A stretch of DNA of 64,000 bases from positions 5,832 through 69,831 of the forward strand of contig JBCBTD010000017.1 in the NCBI GenBank assembly GCA_039818825.1, in the 5' to 3' direction. Source of the DNA: JBCBTD01 sp039818825. Its GTDB lineage: Bacteria > Pseudomonadota > Alphaproteobacteria > Geminicoccales > Geminicoccaceae. Each line of letters opens with the position of its first letter. Positions within the stretch are counted from its first letter, which is position 1. This document shows, piece by piece, positions 16,518 through 24,694 of this stretch. The notes under the pieces are model-generated. The model saw only the letters and a program-made list of their open reading frames with translations, did not search any database and was not told the origin of the DNA. Both the position numbers and the translations under genes were made by a program.

Positions 16518-16538
16518 GCGTGCCAAAGGTTGGCACGC
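16518..16538. terminator. Strong hairpin between convergent genes
   Basis: A perfect 9-bp stem (16518-16526 with 16530-16538, arms GCGTGCCAA and TTGGCACGC) closes a 3-base loop. It lies in the 196 bases between the ends of the convergent sigma factor and methyltransferase genes, as expected for a bidirectional terminator. There is no T-run on either side, so intrinsic function is uncertain. Confidence 0.45.
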
Positions 16539-16624
16539 GCGCTGAAGGGGATGACCGGCGCGACCACGAAACACCTCGTTCCGCGAACTGCCGGGCACTC
16601 GCCGCAGCCGGCCCGGCATGGACG

Positions 16625-17272
16625 TCAACGCCGCTTCGCGAGCCAGACGGTGTGGCCGTCGCAGGCCGGGTCCTCGGGGACATAGGCGACGACGTCGAAT
16701 CCGGCATCGTCGAGCAGGCGGCGGTAGTCGGCTTCGTCGAGGCTCGCGTGGTAGATCGGCTCGCCGCCGACCCGGCCGATGGGTTCGCCGAAGTGCGGGC
16801 CGGACGTGAACAGGAGGGGGGCGCCGCTCGCTGCATGGTCGGCGAAGCGGCAGAACATGCCGCGCTGGCTGGCCGGCGGCAGGTGGAAGAAGCTGTCCCA
16901 CGCGATGATGCCGTCGAACCGGCGGCCGAGGTGCATGGTGCGCATGTCGCCGACGCGCCACGCCTGGGCCGGGAAGCGCTTGCGGCACCGAGCGATCATG
17001 GCCGGCGCAGCGTCGAGCCCGGTGACGCGGTACCCCTTGCGGATCAGCGTGCCGGCGATCGGCTCGCCCGCGCCGCAGCCGACGTCGAGCACGCCGCTGC
17101 CGGCTGGCACCAGAGCGCGGAACCGATCGAGCCAGTCCCGCTCGATCAGGACACATGGTCGGCCCGCGTCCCAGCGATGGCTGAGCCGCTGGTAGACGTC
17201 GACGACCCGCGCCGCGAGCGGAACGCGACGACGGGACTGCCGCGCCGCTCGTGAGCGACGCGGCTGCGCCAT
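16625..17272 (-). CDS. Class I SAM-dependent methyltransferase
   Basis: The 215-residue protein has a methyltransferase-25-type Rossmann domain. Motif I is VLDVGCGAGEPIAGTLI (about residues 60-76), motif II VTGLDAAPAMI, and motif IV GIIAWDSFFHLP. The C-terminus ends with an Arg/Lys tail. The substrate cannot be told from sequence. The ATG at 17272 overlaps the stop of the TRAP binding-protein gene (ATGA), so it is the second gene of that minus-strand pair, an unusual partner for a transporter component. The upstream extension to 17740 is antisense noise. Confidence 0.85.
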   Translation of the reverse strand: MAQPRRSRAARQSRRRVPLAARVVDVYQRLSHRWDAGRPCVLIERDWLDRFRALVPAGSGVLDVGCGAGEPIAGTLIRKGYRVTGLDAAPAMIARCRKRFPAQAWRVGDMRTMHLGRRFDGIIAWDSFFHLPPASQRGMFCRFADHAASGAPLLFTSGPHFGEPIGRVGGEPIYHASLDEADYRRLLDDAGFDVVAYVPEDPACDGHTVWLAKRR

Positions 17273-18390
17273 CAGCCTTGGCTGGGCTCGGCGTACGGGA
17301 AGTCGAGGCCGCGCGCGCCGGCGAAGGCACCTTCCGAGACCTCCGACCACGGCTTCGCCGTGCCGCGGAAGCGCAGCATGCTGTCCATGACCTCGCGCGA
17401 CAGCTCGTCGGTCGACGCCAAATCGTTCATCACTTCGCCCGAAAGGCGACCGAGCCCAGCGAGCACCTCGTCGGGGAACGGCACCAATTGGACACCGTGC
17501 TCGTTGATCAGCTTGTCCAACGAATCGTTGTTGCGTGCGGTGAACTCCGAGAGAACGGTCTGGTTCACCGCGCGGTTGGCGTACTCGACGATGGCCTGGA
17601 GGTCCGGCGGCAGGCTGTTCCAGGCGTCGAGATTGATGAAGTTGTCGAGTACCGTCGCCGGCTCGTGCCAGCCCGGATAGTAGTAGAGCCGCGCCGATTG
17701 ATAGAGGCCGAACGCCAGATCGTTGTAGGGCCCGACCCATTCGGTCGCGTCGATCGCGCCCGAGGAGAGGGCGGGTGGGATCTCACCGCCCGGGAGGTTG
17801 ACGACGTTGCCGCCGGCCGCCTGGACGACCTCGCCACCGAGGCCGGGAATGCGCATTTTCAGGCCTTGGTAGTCGGCGAGGCTGTTGATCTCCTTGTTGA
17901 ACCAGCCACCCATCTGCACGCCGGTGTTGCCCGACGGGAAGAACTTCGCGCCCATGTCGGCGTAGACCTTGTCGGCCAACTCCTGACCGCCGCCATACTG
18001 GTACCAGGCGTTCATTTCCTGGGCGTTCATGCCGAAAGGGATGGCAGCGAGGAACTGCGAGGCGTTGACCTTGCCCTTCCAGTAGTAGGGAGCGCCGTGG
18101 CCCATCTCGACGGTGCCGCTGCCGACCGCGTCCATGCTCTCGAACGCCGGAACGATCTCACCGGCGCCGTAGACCGTGATCTGCAGGCGGCCGTTCGACA
18201 TTTCGCCGATGATCTGTGCCAACAGCTCGGCGCCGGTGCCGAGGCCCGGAAAGTTCTTGGGCCAGGTCGTGACCATGCGCCACTCGAACGTCTCCTGGCC
18301 GAGGGCCGGCTTGGGAAAGGTGGAAGCGGCGACGGCCCCGACCGCGGCGGTGCCGCCAGCGAGATTCCGGACGAACGAACGACGATGCAT
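17272..18390 (-). CDS. dctP: TRAP transporter substrate-binding protein (DctP family, TakP-like)
   Basis: The 372-residue periplasmic protein starts with a Tat-type signal (MHRRSFVRNLAGGTAAVGAVAAS). The body has family blocks WRMVTTWPKNFPGLGTGAELLA, GHGAPYYWKGK, MRIPGLGGEVVQAAGGN, the substrate-contact segment PGGEIPPALSSGAIDATEWVGP, and YYYPGWHEP. These match the subgroup binding 2-keto acids and similar anions. ATG 18390 has GGGAG six bases upstream; GACCT-C-AGGTC (18403-18413), a small perfect palindrome, overlaps the leader. The cognate permeases are probably dctQ-dctM at 12864-14797, separated by the ECF41 operon and on the other strand. Confidence 0.92.
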   Translation of the reverse strand: MHRRSFVRNLAGGTAAVGAVAASTFPKPALGQETFEWRMVTTWPKNFPGLGTGAELLAQIIGEMSNGRLQITVYGAGEIVPAFESMDAVGSGTVEMGHGAPYYWKGKVNASQFLAAIPFGMNAQEMNAWYQYGGGQELADKVYADMGAKFFPSGNTGVQMGGWFNKEINSLADYQGLKMRIPGLGGEVVQAAGGNVVNLPGGEIPPALSSGAIDATEWVGPYNDLAFGLYQSARLYYYPGWHEPATVLDNFINLDAWNSLPPDLQAIVEYANRAVNQTVLSEFTARNNDSLDKLINEHGVQLVPFPDEVLAGLGRLSGEVMNDLASTDELSREVMDSMLRFRGTAKPWSEVSEGAFAGARGLDFPYAEPSQG

Positions 18391-18491
18391 GATGGTCTCC
18401 CTGACCTCAGGTCCTGTTGTACTACGACTTTCCGATAGGCTCTCGCGGTCGGTTTAGCCGCAGCCGGACGGGTGGACCAGGGGCATTTGGC

Positions 18492-19235
18492 TCAGCCGAC
18501 GGCGAATGGGCGCCAGCCATCGTGCTCCAGGACTTCGAGCGGTCGAAACCGCGCCTTGTAGTCCATCTTGCTGGAGCCATGCACCCAGTAGCCGAGATAG
18601 ACGTAGGGTAGGCCCCGTTCCCGTGCCTCGGCGACGTGCGAGAAGATCACGTAAGTCCCGAGCGAGCGCCGGCTCTGCTCGGCGTCGAAATACTTGTAGA
18701 CCCCGGACAGGCCGCTGCGGACCTCATCGGTGAGGCTCGCGGCGATCAACGCGCCATTGGGATCGCGGAACTCCAAGAGCCAAGTGGTCACGGGGCTGGT
18801 TTCCAGCATCCGGCGAAAGCTGCCGCGGTCCATGTCTGCCATGCCGCCGTCACCATGCCGGCTCTCGATGTAGCGGCGGAACAGGCGGTAGTGCTCCTCG
18901 GTGTAGCGCGGGCGCAGCGCCTCGCGGGTGAGGTCGGCGTTCCGTTTGGCCACGCGACGGAGGCTACGGGACGGTGCGAACCGCTCGACCGGGATACGCA
19001 CCGAGCGGCAGGCCCGGCATCCTGGGCACACCGGGCGATAGACCACGTTCTGGCTGCGCCGGAAGCCGGCCTGAACCAGCGTCTCGTGATGGTCGTCGCT
19101 GCCCCCGGACGGCAGCAGCGAGAACAGCCGACGCTCGTTTCGGTCGTCGAGATAGGGGCAAGGCTGCAATTCGGTCGTGGCGAACGTGAAGAGCCGGTTC
19201 GTCGTTCTCGCCCGCGGGTCGTCGGTGGCGGTCAC
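18492..19235 (-). CDS. bpt: Aspartate/glutamate leucyltransferase (Bpt/Ate family)
   Basis: The 247-residue cytoplasmic transferase attaches leucine to proteins with N-terminal Asp or Glu for N-end-rule degradation. Signatures: PCPYLDDRNERRLFSLL, AGFRRSQNVVYRPVCPGCRACRSVRIPV (a Cys-rich segment), YIESRHGDGGMADMD, VYKYFDAEQSRRSLGTYVI and GYWVHGSSKMDYKARFRPLE. The start is a GTG at 19235 overlapping the stop of the upstream SLC13 gene (GTGA). The longer frame to 19703 is antisense to that gene. Together with aat (3850-4443) the window encodes both bacterial N-end-rule aminoacyl transferases. Confidence 0.95.
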   Translation of the reverse strand: MTATDDPRARTTNRLFTFATTELQPCPYLDDRNERRLFSLLPSGGSDDHHETLVQAGFRRSQNVVYRPVCPGCRACRSVRIPVERFAPSRSLRRVAKRNADLTREALRPRYTEEHYRLFRRYIESRHGDGGMADMDRGSFRRMLETSPVTTWLLEFRDPNGALIAASLTDEVRSGLSGVYKYFDAEQSRRSLGTYVIFSHVAEARERGLPYVYLGYWVHGSSKMDYKARFRPLEVLEHDGWRPFAVG

Positions 19236-21019
19236 AGGTCGAACAGCCACGGCATGACCAGCGAGAAGACGGCCCAAAGCAGCACCGTCAGGGGCAAGCC
19301 CGCGCGCGGGAAGTCGCTGAAGCGGTAGTTGCCGGGTGCCATGACCAAGAGGTTGGTCTGGTAGCCGAACGGCGTGGCGAACGAGCAGTTGGCGGCGAGT
19401 GCCACGGCAAGGGCGAAGGGCAACACCGGCGCGTCGAGTTGGACCGCGAGATTGACGGCGATCGGCGTGAACAGCACCGCGCAGGCGTTGTTGCTGAGAA
19501 TGTTGGTCAGCAGCGAAACCACCAAGAACAGCGCCGACAGGACCAACGCCTTGGACTCTTCGCCCGCGAGTGCGATCAGCCACCCCGCGAAGAGGGCAGC
19601 ACCGCCCGTGGCCTCGAGGGCGACGCCGAGCCCGATGGCCGCGGCGATCGTCAAGTAGACGGCGCCGTCGATGGCCCGCGCCGCCTGGCGCAGGTTGACG
19701 CAATCAGCAGCGACCAACGCGACCACACCGGCCAGGGCGGTGATGACGATCGGCAGCAAGCCCAGTGCGGCGGGTAGCAGGATGGCGGCGAAGATCGCGG
19801 TGGCGACAGCAGCTCGATCGCGTCGCGGCAGTACGTCCGTCGAACCGCCGAGCAGCACCACGTCGGGATCGAAGCCAAGCTCCCGTACGGCCCGGCTCTG
19901 GCCGCCGACCAAGAGCACGTCGCCGGCATCGAGGCGGATGCTGGCGGTCCGCGCGCGCAACATCCGCGACCGTCTTTGGATACCCACCACCGACACGTGA
20001 TTGCGGCCCTCGAAGCCGGTCAACTCCAGGGTCAGGCCGACCAATCGCGACGCGGGCCGGACCATCACCTCGCTCAGCACGTACTCTTTGCCTGCTCGTC
20101 GCTCACCTTCGGCCAGCGGCCGGTGCGGGAGTTGGCCCGGCAGGTCCAGCAGCAGGCCGCGCAAGACTTTGCGGGTGGCGGCGACGATCAGGATGTCGCC
20201 AACCTGCAGGGTGATGCCGTCGAAGGGCGGCAACAGGACCGAGCCCTTGCGCTCGATGCCGCGCACCGTCATCTGCCGCAGCTGCGGAAAAAAGCCGCCA
20301 GCGCTGGCGGCACCGATCAGCGGCGAGCGTGCTTCGAGTTCCAGCTCGGCAATGAACTGTCGCCCGGTGCCGGGCGTCGCTTCGGGATCGGTCCGACGGC
20401 CACGGCCGCCCCCCCGCCACATCCACAACGCCACGTAGCCGAAGCCGGCGGCCGCAAGGAACGCTCCAGGCAGCGTGAGATCGAAGAAGCCGAGCGTGCC
20501 GGCGCCGAGGCGCCGCAACTCGGCCGCCACCAGCAGGTTCGACGACGAGCCGATCACCGTCAGCATGCCGCCGAGGATCGCGACGTAGCTCAGGGGCAAC
20601 ATCACGCGCGCCGCGGAGACGTTCAGCTTTTCGGCCATCGCCCGCATGACCGGGATGAAGATCACCACGACCGGCGTGTTGTTGAGCACCGCGCTGCTCA
20701 CCAGCACGAAGGTGAACGCCGCGGCGATGGCACGACGCGGTCCGACCGCCGCCGCGTCCAACAACGGTCTGGCCATCACCTCGATGGCGCCGGTCAGGAC
20801 CATCGCTTGGCCGACGACCAACAACGCCAGGACGGTCAGCACGGCCGGGCTGGCGAAGCCCGCCAGTAGATCGTGGGCCGACAACGTGCCCGTCGGCGTA
20901 CTCAGGGGCACCAGCTCGAACAGGACGAGCAGTGCGACGAGTGTGCCGAGTGCCGTCAGCTCCGGCCGCCAGCGCTCGCTCGCGAACGCGACGAGGGCTC
21001 CAGCGAGGATGGCCAGCAC
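19232..21019 (-). CDS. SLC13-family permease with two TrkA-C (RCK-C) domains
   Basis: The 595-residue membrane protein has N- and C-terminal permease halves (about 1-205 and 405-595) of the citrate-transporter/SLC13 type. Conserved motifs are FVLVSSAVLNNTPVVVIF and, in the second half, LLTNILSNNACAVLFTPIA and SFATPFGYQTNLLVM. Between them are two regulatory TrkA-C domains (~220-300 and ~315-395). Related YfbS/SAC1-like proteins move sulfate or organic anions; the substrate here is open. GTG 21019 is the first ordinary start, but relatives usually begin ~10 residues earlier. An ATC at 21049 with GGAG upstream would give that length, so a rare non-canonical start is possible. The stop overlaps bpt. 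Confidence 0.88.
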   Translation of the reverse strand: MLAILAGALVAFASERWRPELTALGTLVALLVLFELVPLSTPTGTLSAHDLLAGFASPAVLTVLALLVVGQAMVLTGAIEVMARPLLDAAAVGPRRAIAAAFTFVLVSSAVLNNTPVVVIFIPVMRAMAEKLNVSAARVMLPLSYVAILGGMLTVIGSSSNLLVAAELRRLGAGTLGFFDLTLPGAFLAAAGFGYVALWMWRGGGRGRRTDPEATPGTGRQFIAELELEARSPLIGAASAGGFFPQLRQMTVRGIERKGSVLLPPFDGITLQVGDILIVAATRKVLRGLLLDLPGQLPHRPLAEGERRAGKEYVLSEVMVRPASRLVGLTLELTGFEGRNHVSVVGIQRRSRMLRARTASIRLDAGDVLLVGGQSRAVRELGFDPDVVLLGGSTDVLPRRDRAAVATAIFAAILLPAALGLLPIVITALAGVVALVAADCVNLRQAARAIDGAVYLTIAAAIGLGVALEATGGAALFAGWLIALAGEESKALVLSALFLVVSLLTNILSNNACAVLFTPIAVNLAVQLDAPVLPFALAVALAANCSFATPFGYQTNLLVMAPGNYRFSDFPRAGLPLTVLLWAVFSLVMPWLFDL

Positions 21020-21159
21020 TGCCCAGAGATGAAACGAAAGTTCGGGGATCGTCGGCTCCGCAGGCTATGGCCCGCAGGCGGCTACGGAGGTGATCCGAGC
21101 GCCGCCCAACGCCGCTTAGGGTGGCGCATTCGTACGTCCGCTTGCAAGCGCTAACGCCA

Positions 21160-21174
21160 ACCTGCGGCGCAGGT
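21160..21174 (-). terminator. Hairpin downstream of the coiled-coil gene
   Basis: ACCTGC-GGC-GCAGGT is a perfect 6-bp stem with a 3-base loop, 23 bases past the stop of the minus-strand coiled-coil gene. Read on the minus strand it is followed by the modestly T-rich TTGGCGTT. A weak intrinsic terminator is plausible. Confidence 0.35.
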
Positions 21175-21196
21175 GAGGAAAGGCGCGAACGACCGA

Positions 21197-21661
21197 TCAG
21201 ACGGCCTGACGCAGTGGCGCGGCGGTGATCCGGCGGAGGTCGGCGATGCACCGCTCGAGAATGGCCAAAGCCCGCGCGTCGCCGGGATCGAAGAACACGT
21301 CATCGGCATCGGCGGGGAACAGTGCCCGTAGCCGCCTGAGCGCATAGGATGCGAGCGCCTCGATGCCGTCGAGGTCGTCCGCGCCGGACTGCAGCAGCGA
21401 CAGCTCGATGGCGTCGATGTTGGCTTCCAGCTCGTCGAGCTCTTCCTCCGCTTCCGCCAAACGTTGGTCGGCATCGGCTTCGAAGCGACGGACCTCGCCG
21501 ACCGTCAGCCCGGCGAGTTGCAGCGTTTCCACCGCCCACTCGGGCAGGGGCGGCGCGTCGGGGACGGCCGCGCCGTCGAGCTTCGCGCGCAGCGCGTCGC
21601 GCCGCTGTTCCAAGACGGTGAGCCGCCGCGTCGACATCCTCGTATGTGCGATCACCGCCAT
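21197..21661 (-). CDS. Uncharacterised coiled-coil protein
   Basis: The 154-residue acidic protein is not recognised. It has no signal peptide or TM helix. Residues ~14-105 have strong coiled-coil character (VLEQRRDALRAKL, then FEADADQRLAEAEEELDELEANIDAIE), and the C-terminal ~45 residues are mixed and slightly hydrophobic. ATG 21661 has AGAGG six bases upstream. A sigma-70-like promoter lies 100-130 bases upstream (21763-21791) and a hairpin follows the stop, so it looks like a single-gene transcript. It could be a scaffolding or regulatory protein; nothing in the neighbourhood decides this. Confidence 0.75.
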   Translation of the reverse strand: MAVIAHTRMSTRRLTVLEQRRDALRAKLDGAAVPDAPPLPEWAVETLQLAGLTVGEVRRFEADADQRLAEAEEELDELEANIDAIELSLLQSGADDLDGIEALASYALRRLRALFPADADDVFFDPGDARALAILERCIADLRRITAAPLRQAV

Positions 21662-21762
21662 GCGAAGCCTCTCGTGTCTCCACCGCGCCGCTCCGCTGCC
21701 GTACTCGTATGTTGCGAGATGTAGGCGACGGACTGCACGAGACTGCAGGATTTGTTCGTGAT

Positions 21763-21791
21763 ATTTGAAGTTTGGCCCAGCACGTTGTCAA
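21763..21791 (-). promoter_or_regulatory. Sigma-70-type promoter for the coiled-coil gene
   Basis: On the minus strand, a perfect TTGACA (-35, plus-strand 21786-21791) is followed by a 17-base spacer and TCAAAT (-10, 21763-21768; four of six match the consensus). Transcription would begin near 21755, leaving a leader of about 95 bases before ATG 21661. Confidence 0.6.
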
Positions 21792-21850
21792 CTAAAAATA
21801 ATTCGGAAACAACGACACTAAGTTTTACTAAAAACTGCTAAAATTTTAAC
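21784..21850. promoter_or_regulatory. AT-rich island with inverted repeats
   Basis: A sharply AT-rich stretch in otherwise G+C-rich DNA lies between divergent genes. It contains AGTTTT-ACTA-AAAACT (21821-21836, perfect 6-bp stem) and the perfect 10-bp palindrome TAAAATTTTA (21839-21848), with repeated CTAAAA units. It sits 60-130 bases before the DUF502 gene and overlaps the -35 of the minus-strand promoter. It may be an UP element or a site for an AT-binding regulator such as MucR/Ros or an H-NS-like protein. Confidence 0.5.
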
Positions 21851-21912
21851 GATTTGCGTTCAACGAAGCCGGTGCTAGGTGCTTGTTCATTCGCGAACGG
21901 AGGTGCCCAACG

Positions 21913-22656
21913 GTGACGCTCGGACGACGCAGCGGCGGGGACGACAATCATGAGGACGGCTCGCGGCCGGAGATCATCCGGCGGCCGGGCCTGGTCGGAC
22001 GACTCCGCAACTACTTCTTCGCCGGGGTGATCGTGGTCGCACCGATCAGCATCACCCTCTTCATCGTGTGGCAGATCGTGCAGGTGGTCGACAACAACGT
22101 CGCCGGCCTGTTGCCCGCACGCTACAATCCCGAGACCTACCTACCGTTCAGCATCCCCGGGCTCGGGGTGTTGCTCATGTTCGGGCTGATCACGCTGATC
22201 GGCATGGCGGCTGCCGGCTACGTCGGTCGCACGGTGATGAAGCTCGGCGAGCGCGTGCTCAGCCGCATGCCGGTGATCCGCTCGATCTACGGCACGCTGA
22301 AGCAGATCTTCGAGACCGTGCTGTCGCACAGCTCGCAGTCGTTCCGCGAAGTCGTCCTTCTCGAGTACCCGCGTCGTGACGTCTGGGCGATCGGGTTCGT
22401 CACGGGCAGCGCGCGGGGCGAAATCCAAGAGCGGGTCGAGCCGCGTCTGGTGGCCGTGTTCCTGCCGACGACGCCCAACCCGACGTCGGGCTTCTTGCTG
22501 TTCGTGCCGCGCGAAGACGTGATCCGTCTGAGGATGTCCGTCGAGGACGGGATCAAGCTGGTGATTTCGGGGGGCATCGTCGCGCCGAACCAATTGCCGG
22601 AGGGCGTGGTCGAGGAGCCTCAGCCGGCGACCAAGCCGCCGGTGCCGGTCGGCTGA
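21913..22656 (+). CDS. DUF502-family inner membrane protein
   Basis: The 247-residue protein has a polar N-terminus and two TM helices (about 33-55 and 83-105), the second in LLMFGLITLIGMAAAGYVG. A conserved cytoplasmic domain follows, with RMPVIRSIYGTLKQIFETVL, VVLLEYPRRDVWAIGFVTG and VFLPTTPNPTSGFLLFVPRED, the hallmark DUF502 blocks. The function of the family is unknown. GTG 21913 has GGAGGT eight bases upstream. The 3' end overlaps the recG 3' end by 37 bases on the opposite strand. Confidence 0.88.
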   Translation: MTLGRRSGGDDNHEDGSRPEIIRRPGLVGRLRNYFFAGVIVVAPISITLFIVWQIVQVVDNNVAGLLPARYNPETYLPFSIPGLGVLLMFGLITLIGMAAAGYVGRTVMKLGERVLSRMPVIRSIYGTLKQIFETVLSHSSQSFREVVLLEYPRRDVWAIGFVTGSARGEIQERVEPRLVAVFLPTTPNPTSGFLLFVPREDVIRLRMSVEDGIKLVISGGIVAPNQLPEGVVEEPQPATKPPVPVG

Positions 22657-24647
22657 GCCGGGAACAGCCAGCGCGGGTCGTACGCCTCCGCACTCGGATC
22701 GATCTCGGCGAGCCAGGCGGCATCCGTCGCCAGATCGACGAACCGAAAGCCGGTTGCGCCGCTCTGTCTGAGGCCGAGGCTGTCGCCCGGGCCGCGCCAA
22801 GCGAGGTCGGTCTCGGCCAACACCATCCCGTCGTGGCAGCGGCGCAGGACGTCCAAGCGGCGACGGCCGTCGGCGGCGAGCGGCGTGCCGTGAAGCAACA
22901 CACAGCTCGCCGGCTGACCGGCGCGGCCGACCCGGCCGCGTAGCTGGTGCAACTGGGCGAGCCCGAACCGTTCGGCGCCCTCGATCACCATGATCGTTGC
23001 ATCCGGGACGTCGATCCCGACCTCGATCACCGTGGTCGCTACCAGAAGCCCGCCGTCGCCGGCGACAAAGGCGTCGAGCGCGGCGGCCTGCTCTGCGGCG
23101 CGCTGTCGCCCGGTGACCAAGGTGCAGCGGCCGGGGAGCCGCTGGCGAAGCTGTCGATGCCGGTCGTTGGCGCCGGGCTCGTTCCGGATGCCGTCGATGC
23201 TCGGGCAAACCCAGAAGGCGCGCGTGCCCTGTTCAACGGCAGTGACCAGGCGGTCGACGACGGCGGCCTCGCGGTCGATGCCGATCGCCCGCGTCGTCAC
23301 GTTGGCCCCCATGCCGGGACGCGGATCCAGCCGCACGACGTCCACGTCACCCTGGAGTGCGAGCGCCAAGCTCCGCGGGATCGGCGTCGCCGTCAGCGTC
23401 AGGACGTGCACGTCGGGACCTTTGGCGGTCAGCGTAAGCCGCTGGCGGACGCCGAACCGCTGCTGTTCGTCGACCACTACCAGCGCCAGATCGGCGAACG
23501 CGACGCCCGGCTCGAGTACGGCATGAGTGCCGACGACGACGTGAGCCGAGCCGCGCGCGAGTGCGGCGAGCATCGGCCGGCGTGCGGTGTCGCCGACGGC
23601 ACCCGTCAGCAGCACGACGTCGACGCCAAGGGGCCTGAGCCAGCCGTCGAGGGTCGCTGCATGTTGCCGAGCCAAGGTTTCGCTCGGTGCGACGAGCGCG
23701 GCCTGGCGGCCCGCTTCGATCACGTCGGCAATCGCCAGTGCAGCCACCAGCGTCTTGCCGCTACCGACGTCGCCGTTGACCAGGCGAGTCATCCGGCGGC
23801 CGCTCTCGAGATCGCTACGGATCGCCTGGTGCGCCGCCTCCTGGCTCGTCGTGGCGCTGAAAGGCAGCCGTGCCGCCAGCGCGCGTGCGAGGCGACCGTT
23901 GAGTTCGATCGGTCGCGCCGGACGGCCGCGCGCTGCGCGCGCGGCTGCTAGGTCCAGCCGCAGCGCCGCCCATTCGTCGAGGGCCAATCGCCGTCGCGCC
24001 AACTCTCGCTGGCCTGGCACCAGGCCGTGGAGCAAGGCGAGGGCGGCAGGGAGCGTCGGCAGGCCGAGCTGTGTCGCCGACACTGGCTCGTCGTGGTCCG
24101 GCCAGCCGGCAAGAAGGGCACGGATCCGGTTGCCGACGGCGCGGCAGTGGGCCGCCGGGATGCCCCGATAGCGGGCGCCGGCGGTGCCTTCCAAGGCAGT
24201 TGGAAGCAGCCGGGGATGATCGACCAGGACGCCTGCCGTACCGTCCTCGCGAAGCCGCCCATGGAGCAAGTGCGGCCCAGGTGTGGCGAGGCGCTCGGTC
24301 AACGGTGCCGGTGGCCGGCGAAACCACAGCAGCGTGACGCTGCGCCCGTCGGTCGTGCCGTCGAGCCGCCAGGCACGGCGGCCGACCTGTCGCGGCGATC
24401 CCGTCGGGCGGAACCAGAGCGCGGCGGCGGCGCCGGGGATCAATGACGGCCCGGCGACCGCGGTGAAGTCGTCGAGCGCGGTCGGTTCCCAGAGCAGCAG
24501 GTCCCGCGTCGTCGGCGGCTTGCCGAAGACGGTTGCGAGCGCTTCGATCCGCTTGGCGCCAAGGCCGTTGCCCGGACCGACGGCTTCGTCCATGAGCGTG
24601 GCCAAAGGCGCGGTCGAGCCGGTCTTCGGGTTGCTTGGCGTCACCAT
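22620..24647 (-). CDS. recG: ATP-dependent DNA helicase RecG
   Basis: The 675-residue helicase remodels stalled replication forks and branched DNA. An N-terminal wedge region (~1-215) binds the junction. The helicase core has Walker A NGDVGSGKT (about residue 296), the DEEH-box variant VVVDEQQRFG, TLTATPIPRSLAL (motif III) and, in the second lobe, VATTVIEVGIDVPDAT and QLHQLRGRVGRAGQPA. The C-terminus has the RecG-type WRGPGDSLGLRQSG segment. It is slightly shorter than E. coli RecG because of a compact wedge. Starts near 24647; divergent from sdhE. Confidence 0.95.
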   Translation of the reverse strand: MVTPSNPKTGSTAPLATLMDEAVGPGNGLGAKRIEALATVFGKPPTTRDLLLWEPTALDDFTAVAGPSLIPGAAAALWFRPTGSPRQVGRRAWRLDGTTDGRSVTLLWFRRPPAPLTERLATPGPHLLHGRLREDGTAGVLVDHPRLLPTALEGTAGARYRGIPAAHCRAVGNRIRALLAGWPDHDEPVSATQLGLPTLPAALALLHGLVPGQRELARRRLALDEWAALRLDLAAARAARGRPARPIELNGRLARALAARLPFSATTSQEAAHQAIRSDLESGRRMTRLVNGDVGSGKTLVAALAIADVIEAGRQAALVAPSETLARQHAATLDGWLRPLGVDVVLLTGAVGDTARRPMLAALARGSAHVVVGTHAVLEPGVAFADLALVVVDEQQRFGVRQRLTLTAKGPDVHVLTLTATPIPRSLALALQGDVDVVRLDPRPGMGANVTTRAIGIDREAAVVDRLVTAVEQGTRAFWVCPSIDGIRNEPGANDRHRQLRQRLPGRCTLVTGRQRAAEQAAALDAFVAGDGGLLVATTVIEVGIDVPDATIMVIEGAERFGLAQLHQLRGRVGRAGQPASCVLLHGTPLAADGRRRLDVLRRCHDGMVLAETDLAWRGPGDSLGLRQSGATGFRFVDLATDAAWLAEIDPSAEAYDPRWLFPAQPTGTGGLVAG

Positions 24648-24694
24648 GCTATTCAGTTAAGCACCGAGTCACGCGTGCCAACGTGGAGAGAGAC

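Noticed and set aside
16531..16546. TGGCAC resembling a sigma-54 -24 element
   Set aside because: The sequence at the -12 position is CTGAA rather than TTGC-like, and the element is one arm of a hairpin after a gene.
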